Translations under genes and position numbers: made by a program
Shown here: in pieces, positions 6,003-9,910 of the stretch
Layout of the letters: each line of letters opens with the position of its first letter
Position numbering within the stretch: the first letter of the stretch is position 1
Assembly (NCBI GenBank): GCA_011620845.1
Contig: WOYJ01000113.1
Span: forward strand, 1 to 9,910
Length of the DNA: 9,910 nt
Source of the DNA: Methanobacteriaceae archaeon
GTDB lineage: Archaea > Methanobacteriota > Methanobacteria > Methanobacteriales > Methanobacteriaceae
Direction of reading: 5' to 3'
Notes under the pieces: generated by a model
The model's database searches: none
What the model was told of the DNA's origin: nothing
The model's input: only the letters and a program-made list of their open reading frames with translations

Positions 6003-7307
6003 ATGGAAATTGCAGTGATTGGAGGTACCCGTGGACTAGGAAATTGGATAGCTAGTTACCTTAAAAAAAGGGGTTGTGATGTTACCATCACCGGGAGAGA
6101 TAGTAGACTGGGAATGAACATAGCTCGGAAGATGGGAGTAAAATACACTCCCAACAATATCGAAGCAGTTACCCGCTCTAAAATAGCTATTTTAGCGGTA
6201 CCCATTGACGTTACTCCTCGAACCATCAAGGAGATATCCCCCCATCTCCAGGCAGGATCCTTGCTGGTGGATGTTACATCAGTTAAGGAAAAACCTGCCC
6301 AGTTAATGCAGGAATACGTCCCTGAAGGAGTAGAATTCATACCCATGCACCCCATGTTCGGACCAAGAATAAGGTCCCTGGATGGCCAGGTGGTGGTACT
6401 CACACCCGTAACCAAGGGTGAATGGTACCAAAAAGTGGTTGAATTTTTAGAATCAGAAAATGCCCGTATTATAGAGACAACACCCAAGATACACGATCAG
6501 ATGATGAGCGTTGTTCAGGGTTTAACCCATCTGACTTACATCAGCATGGCCGTTACCTTGGAAAAATTAGAGGTGGATGTAAAGGAGTCAAGGAAATTTG
6601 CCAGCCCCATCTACAGCCTGATGCTCGATATGATCGCCAGGATCACTGCAGAAAACCCCTACCTCTACTACTCCATCCAGACCCACAATCATTACATCCC
6701 CAAGACCCATGAAAGATTTCTCACCACATACAGCGAACTCAATGAAATGGCAAAGAATGGGGATGAAACCAGTTTTGTTAAGGCTATGAGCAGTGCAGCC
6801 AAACATATGGACGATCTGGAGGCTGCCTTGGGACGATCAGATAAAGCCATATCTGCTTTAAACCAGGAATTGAATATTTTAAAGAATTCTGTGGGTAAAG
6901 AAGTTGGTTTAAGACATATCTACTCTGGTAAAATACATATAGGAAAATTGGAAGAAATTTCCGCCGATTTAATAACCTTAATCCATAACCAGAAGATAAC
7001 TGAACTGAAGATTTCCAACATAGAAATATTGAGTCCCCGGGAACTGGAAGACTACAAGAACGATAACTGTCCCAGGAAGAGTTTCGATGTCTCTGTAATC
7101 TTACCAGAAAGTGCCGATCCAGAGATGGTTGCCGAGGCCATCGGGAGTTTTAATGGTGTGGTGGCTTCCCAGGTGGTGGATGTCTATCAGGGCAGCCAGA
7201 TAAATAAAGGAATGAAGAGTATCACTTTAAGATATGAAGTGATAGATCCACATGCTCGAAGTAAGGTAGAAGCACTTCTTAATGGTTTTGGCGGGATAAT
7301 AAGATAA
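6003..7307 (+). CDS. tyrA: Prephenate dehydrogenase with C-terminal FDX-ACB-like domain
   Basis: TyrA oxidatively decarboxylates prephenate to 4-hydroxyphenylpyruvate, the tyrosine branch of aromatic synthesis. Residues 1-160 are the Rossmann domain. It has GGTRGLG (7-13), TGRD (30-33) after the second strand (the Arg there suggests NADP+ rather than NAD+), VTSVKEK (91-97) and HPMFGP (116-121). Residues about 165-290 are the all-helical dehydrogenase domain, with the conserved His in GLTHLTY (173-179). A linker of unclear fold (about 295-355) leads to residues 355-434. These read like the FDX-ACB domain that ends PheRS beta: FDVSVILPE, DVYQGSQINKGMKSITLRY and a closing GFGGIIR. The 434-aa length fits long archaeal TyrA forms and exceeds plain TyrA (about 280-310 aa). 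There is no chorismate mutase or ordinary ACT domain. The start is the ATG 28 nt past a TATA-like box. Confidence 0.9.
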   Translation: MEIAVIGGTRGLGNWIASYLKKRGCDVTITGRDSRLGMNIARKMGVKYTPNNIEAVTRSKIAILAVPIDVTPRTIKEISPHLQAGSLLVDVTSVKEKPAQLMQEYVPEGVEFIPMHPMFGPRIRSLDGQVVVLTPVTKGEWYQKVVEFLESENARIIETTPKIHDQMMSVVQGLTHLTYISMAVTLEKLEVDVKESRKFASPIYSLMLDMIARITAENPYLYYSIQTHNHYIPKTHERFLTTYSELNEMAKNGDETSFVKAMSSAAKHMDDLEAALGRSDKAISALNQELNILKNSVGKEVGLRHIYSGKIHIGKLEEISADLITLIHNQKITELKISNIEILSPRELEDYKNDNCPRKSFDVSVILPESADPEMVAEAIGSFNGVVASQVVDVYQGSQINKGMKSITLRYEVIDPHARSKVEALLNGFGGIIR

Positions 7308-7374
7308 ATTTCCAGTTTCTATCCTGAATTAACCCATCTGTTTTCTACAAATTTCTCTAATTTCTAACAAAACC

Positions 7375-7382
7375 TTTATATA
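7375..7382 (+). promoter_or_regulatory. Consensus TATA box upstream of cdc48
   Basis: TTTATATA matches the archaeal TATA consensus exactly and is preceded by the A-rich ACAAAACC, in the BRE position. The predicted transcript start is near 7404-7407, leaving a leader of about 125-143 nt before cdc48. AACCTT (7371-7376) and AAGGTT (7394-7399) flank it as weak inverted arms. Confidence 0.6.
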
Positions 7383-7396
7383 GGATGAACAACAAG

Positions 7397-7418
7397 GTTA
7401 TAGTAACATAAGTTAACT
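7397..7418. promoter_or_regulatory. Small palindromes at the predicted cdc48 transcript start
   Basis: GTTA-TAG-TAAC (7397-7407) and AGTTAACT (7411-7418) sit side by side at and just after the start predicted from the TATA box. Two TACTAAT copies follow within 25 nt. A repressor bound here would block initiation, but each element is short and may be chance. Confidence 0.25.
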
Positions 7419-7482
7419 AAAATACTAATGGTTTACTAATTTATTTTTAGATTTTTTAAAGCATCTTTTTGAGAAAGTAAAG

Positions 7483-7490
7483 CATATAAT
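7483..7490 (+). promoter_or_regulatory. Possible second, proximal TATA box for cdc48
   Basis: CATATAAT lies about 60 nt before the ATG at 7547 and would start a message near 7513 with a leader of 20-35 nt. It is a poorer match than the distal box. Confidence 0.25.
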
Positions 7491-7519
7491 CAATTAACAA
7501 TTAAAACAAAAACTCATAT

Positions 7520-7525
7520 GGGGGA
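7520..7525 (+). promoter_or_regulatory. Purine-rich RBS candidate of cdc48
   Basis: GGGGGA is the only Shine-Dalgarno-like run before cdc48. It is 21 nt from the first in-frame ATG (7547), too far for usual pairing. It is six nt from an in-frame ATC at 7532, which would add IENEE to the N-terminus. Confidence 0.45.
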
Positions 7526-7546
7526 ATAAATATCGAAAACGAAGAA

Positions 7547-9721
7547 ATGAAATTAAAAGTTGCAGAAGCATTTTCACAGGCAGACGTGGGAAGATCAGTA
7601 GCCAGAATCGACCCACAATGTATGCAGCAACTAGGCCTTATAGACGGCGACATAATTGAGATAGAAGGTAAAAAAGTTACAGCCTCAGTAGTGGCATCCT
7701 CACAATCAGATATACGTCTGGGAATCATCAGGATAGACGGATACATCAGGAAAAACGCCGGAACATCCATCGGAGAAGAAGTGACAGTTAGAAGGGCCCA
7801 GGTAAAAGAAGCCCAAAAGGTAGTCCTGGCACCGGTAGACCAGCAGGTGATAATCAGGGGAGACATCAAAGGAGCCTTCAGTGGAAGAGTATTCACCAAG
7901 GGAGATATCATCAAGACAGGTATCAGACCCCAGGCAACTGCTATGGACTCCGTGTTAGACGAGTTTTTTGGTGGAAGGAGTAGTTTCAGCCCGATGGGCG
8001 AAATAAAACTGGCCGTAGTATCCACCAAACCAGCCGGTACAGTTAAAGTCACCAGTATGAGCGAAGTAGAAATAGAGACCAACCCAGTGGACGTATCCAA
8101 ACTCGAAGGAGTAAAAACCATAATAGATGTCACCTACGAAGACATAGGAGGGCTCAAAGAAGAAGTCCAGAAAGTCCGGGAAATGATAGAAATCCCACTT
8201 AAAAGACCCGAACTCTTCGAAAGACTGGGAATATCACCACCAAAAGGAGTGCTGATGCACGGACCACCAGGAACCGGTAAAACCTTACTGGCCAAGGCAG
8301 TGGCCAACGAAACAGACGCCCATTTTATATCCATACAGGGCCCGGAGATCATGAGCAAGTACGTGGGCGGATCAGAAGAACGCCTCAGGGAACTCTTTGA
8401 AGAAGCAGAAGAAAACGCACCCAGTATAGTATTCATAGATGAAATCGACGCAATAGCCCCTAAAAGGGAAGAAGTCTCCGGTGAAGTGGAAAGAAGAGTA
8501 GTAGCCCAGCTATTAACCCTGATGGACGGACTTAAAACCAGGGGACAGGTAGTGGTCATTGGGGCAACCAACAGACCCGACGCCTTGGACCCTGCTATAC
8601 GCCGGGGAGGAAGGTTCGACCGGGAAATCGAAATAGGCGTACCAGATAAAGACGGACGCCAAGAAATACTGCAAATTCACACCAGAGGCATGCCCCTGGA
8701 TGAAAAGGTTGACTTAGAAGAGATAGCTGAAACCACCCACGGATTTGTAGGGGCAGACCTGGAAACACTCTGTAAAGAAGCCGCCATGAGGGTTCTAAGA
8801 AGGGTACTTCCCGATATAAAACCAGAAGGAGAAATACCCCAGAAAATACTCCAGAAGATGATCATCAAAAAATCCGACTTCCGGGAAGCCCTTAGAGAAA
8901 TCCAACCCTCCGCCCTGAGAGAAGTACTGGTTCAGGTACCTAACGTCAAATGGGATGATATCGGAGGATTAAAATCAGCTAAACAGGAACTTAGAGAGGC
9001 AGTGGAATGGCCCCTCAAGTATCCGGATAGCTTTGAAAGATTCGGGGTGAGACCACCAAAAGGAGTGCTTATTTACGGTCCACCAGGAACTGGTAAGACC
9101 TTACTCGCAAAGGCAGTGGCCAATGAAAGTGAATCTAACTTCATAGCAGTTAAAGGCCCTGAACTCCTATCAAAATGGGTGGGAGAATCAGAAAAAGGTG
9201 TCCGGGAAGTGTTCAGGAAAGCAAGGCAGACAGCACCAACCGTAATTTTCTTTGATGAAATCGATGCACTAGCCTCCACCAGAGCAGGGGGAAGCACAGA
9301 CTCCGGTGTAACCCAGAGAGTGGTTAACCAGCTACTTACCGAGATAGACGGTATGGAAGAACTTCAAGACGTAGCGGTGATCGCTGCAACCAACCGTGCA
9401 GATATTTTAGACCCTGCACTGGTGCGACCAGGCAGATTCGACAGGCATGTAAAAATCGAAGAACCCGATGAAAAAGGCCGTCTGGAGATATTCAAAGTGC
9501 ACACCGCAAAGATGCCCCTGGCAGACGATGTGGACCTGCAAAGACTGGCCAAAAACACTGAAGGATACGTCGGTTCTGATATTGAAGCAGTCTCCCGTGA
9601 AGCAGTGATGCTCGCCCTTAGAGATAACTTACAGGCCGATAAGATCACCATGAAAAACTTCAGAGACGCCATGAAGAAGATCAAAACCGAAGAAAAAGTG
9701 GAACTCATTCAGTACCATTAG
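7547..9721 (+). CDS. cdc48: Cdc48/p97-family AAA+ unfoldase (VAT)
   Basis: A hexameric ATPase that unfolds cytosolic proteins and can feed the archaeal 20S proteasome. From the ATG at 7547 it is 724 aa, close to Thermoplasma VAT. Residues 1-185 form the substrate-binding N domain (double-psi barrel plus beta-clam). D1 spans about 190-455: Walker A GPPGTGKT (239-246), pore loop KYVG (271-274), Walker B FIDEID (296-301), sensor Asn342, Arg fingers in RRGGRFDR (352-359). D2 spans about 465-710: Walker A (511-518), pore loop KWVG (543-546), Walker B FFDEID (568-573), sensor Asn616, RPGRFDR (627-633). All catalytic residues are present in both rings. The tail ends IQYH, with Tyr next to last as in HbYX tails but Gln where a hydrophobic residue is expected. 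The true start may lie upstream (see the RBS entry). Transcribed alone from its own promoter and closed by a terminator. Confidence 0.97.
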   Translation: MKLKVAEAFSQADVGRSVARIDPQCMQQLGLIDGDIIEIEGKKVTASVVASSQSDIRLGIIRIDGYIRKNAGTSIGEEVTVRRAQVKEAQKVVLAPVDQQVIIRGDIKGAFSGRVFTKGDIIKTGIRPQATAMDSVLDEFFGGRSSFSPMGEIKLAVVSTKPAGTVKVTSMSEVEIETNPVDVSKLEGVKTIIDVTYEDIGGLKEEVQKVREMIEIPLKRPELFERLGISPPKGVLMHGPPGTGKTLLAKAVANETDAHFISIQGPEIMSKYVGGSEERLRELFEEAEENAPSIVFIDEIDAIAPKREEVSGEVERRVVAQLLTLMDGLKTRGQVVVIGATNRPDALDPAIRRGGRFDREIEIGVPDKDGRQEILQIHTRGMPLDEKVDLEEIAETTHGFVGADLETLCKEAAMRVLRRVLPDIKPEGEIPQKILQKMIIKKSDFREALREIQPSALREVLVQVPNVKWDDIGGLKSAKQELREAVEWPLKYPDSFERFGVRPPKGVLIYGPPGTGKTLLAKAVANESESNFIAVKGPELLSKWVGESEKGVREVFRKARQTAPTVIFFDEIDALASTRAGGSTDSGVTQRVVNQLLTEIDGMEELQDVAVIAATNRADILDPALVRPGRFDRHVKIEEPDEKGRLEIFKVHTAKMPLADDVDLQRLAKNTEGYVGSDIEAVSREAVMLALRDNLQADKITMKNFRDAMKKIKTEEKVELIQYH

Positions 9722-9730
9722 ATAAACTCT

Positions 9731-9765
9731 AATGGGAGTCCATTTTTTCTTCTTTTTAATTTTTT
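9731..9765 (+). terminator. Terminator of cdc48
   Basis: AATGG-GAGT-CCATT (9731-9744) is a short perfect stem with a four-base loop, ten bases past the stop. It runs straight into TTTTTTCTTCTTTTT and more T-runs to about 9785. Poly-T alone can end archaeal transcription, so termination is likely even if the 5-bp stem is weak. Confidence 0.65.
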
Positions 9766-9780
9766 ATAGATTTTTTATTC

Positions 9781-9837
9781 TTTTATTTTGCTTTTTATTA
9801 ATTCATATTATTTTTAATTTGCTTTCGATTAATTCAT
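9781..9837. repeat. 26-nt direct repeat with 31-nt period
   Basis: Positions 9781-9806 and 9812-9837 match at about 23 of 26 positions, with the core TTTGCTTT..ATTAATTCAT in both. It lies between the cdc48 terminator and the promoter at the window edge. Function unknown. Confidence 0.6.
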
Positions 9838-9893
9838 TCCGTTATATTGAATTATTGAAGTCTACTACTTCTTTTTCTAAATAAAAATCTGGA

Positions 9894-9901
9894 TTTATAT
9901 A
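9894..9901 (+). promoter_or_regulatory. TATA box for a gene beyond the window
   Basis: TTTATATA is an exact consensus match, followed by TAATAGAAT at the edge. It implies a plus-strand transcript starting roughly 25 nt downstream, outside the window. The box is near-symmetric, so the opposite direction cannot be excluded. Confidence 0.45.
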
Positions 9902-9910
9902 TAATAGAAT

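Noticed and set aside
7364..7403. CTAAC and GTTATAG around the cdc48 TATA box as an Archaeoglobus HSR1-type heat-shock operator
   Set aside because: The spacing is wrong for the CTAAC-N5-GTTAG pattern and the second half does not match.
7501..8133. A 210-codon open frame on the minus strand opposite the start of cdc48, with further antisense frames at 8134-9708
   Set aside because: They mirror the codon pattern of cdc48, have no ribosome-binding site and encode low-complexity Ser/Thr-rich sequence.

Overview
The window looks like a piece of a mesophilic Methanobacterium-type chromosome (Methanobacteriales, a pseudomurein-walled methanogen). The grounds are a secreted protein ending in pseudomurein-binding repeats, a MraY-like membrane transferase, archaeal Pelota, a VAT-type Cdc48, AT-rich spacers, archaeal TATA boxes (TTTATATA) and GGTGA/GGAG ribosome-binding sites. 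No RNA gene, CRISPR array, transposase or integrase was seen. The genus is an inference from gene content.

Layout. 58-2160 (+) encodes a 700-residue exported adhesin-like protein: signal peptide, Pmp-like beta-helix repeats, two Ig-like domains and C-terminal pseudomurein-binding repeats. 2189-3373 (-) holds two decayed genes that open-reading-frame callers would miss. One is a membrane-anchored TPR protein with three frameshifts. The other is a single-domain response regulator with two. 3388-5409 (-) is a likely two-gene operon, pelA followed by the MraY-like gene, with the response-regulator remnant 14 bases further downstream. 5410-5567 is a divergent promoter region with a perfect 15-bp tandem repeat and an inverted repeat over a TATA box. 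5568-5897 (+) is a small gene of unknown function. 6003-7307 (+) is tyrA with an unusual C-terminal domain resembling FDX-ACB of phenylalanyl-tRNA synthetase beta. 7547-9721 (+) is cdc48, behind a consensus TATA box and a long leader. The last 190 bases hold a terminator, a direct repeat and a promoter for a gene beyond the edge.

How the genes relate. The adhesin and the MraY-like protein both concern the pseudomurein envelope. Pelota (ribosome rescue) and Cdc48 (protein unfolding) are housekeeping quality-control functions. TyrA makes tyrosine precursors. I see no defence island or wholly new multi-gene system. The most interesting points are the TyrA/FDX-ACB-like fusion, the long palindrome over the tyrA promoter, the two genes broken by single-base indels among intact neighbours, and the uncertain start of cdc48.
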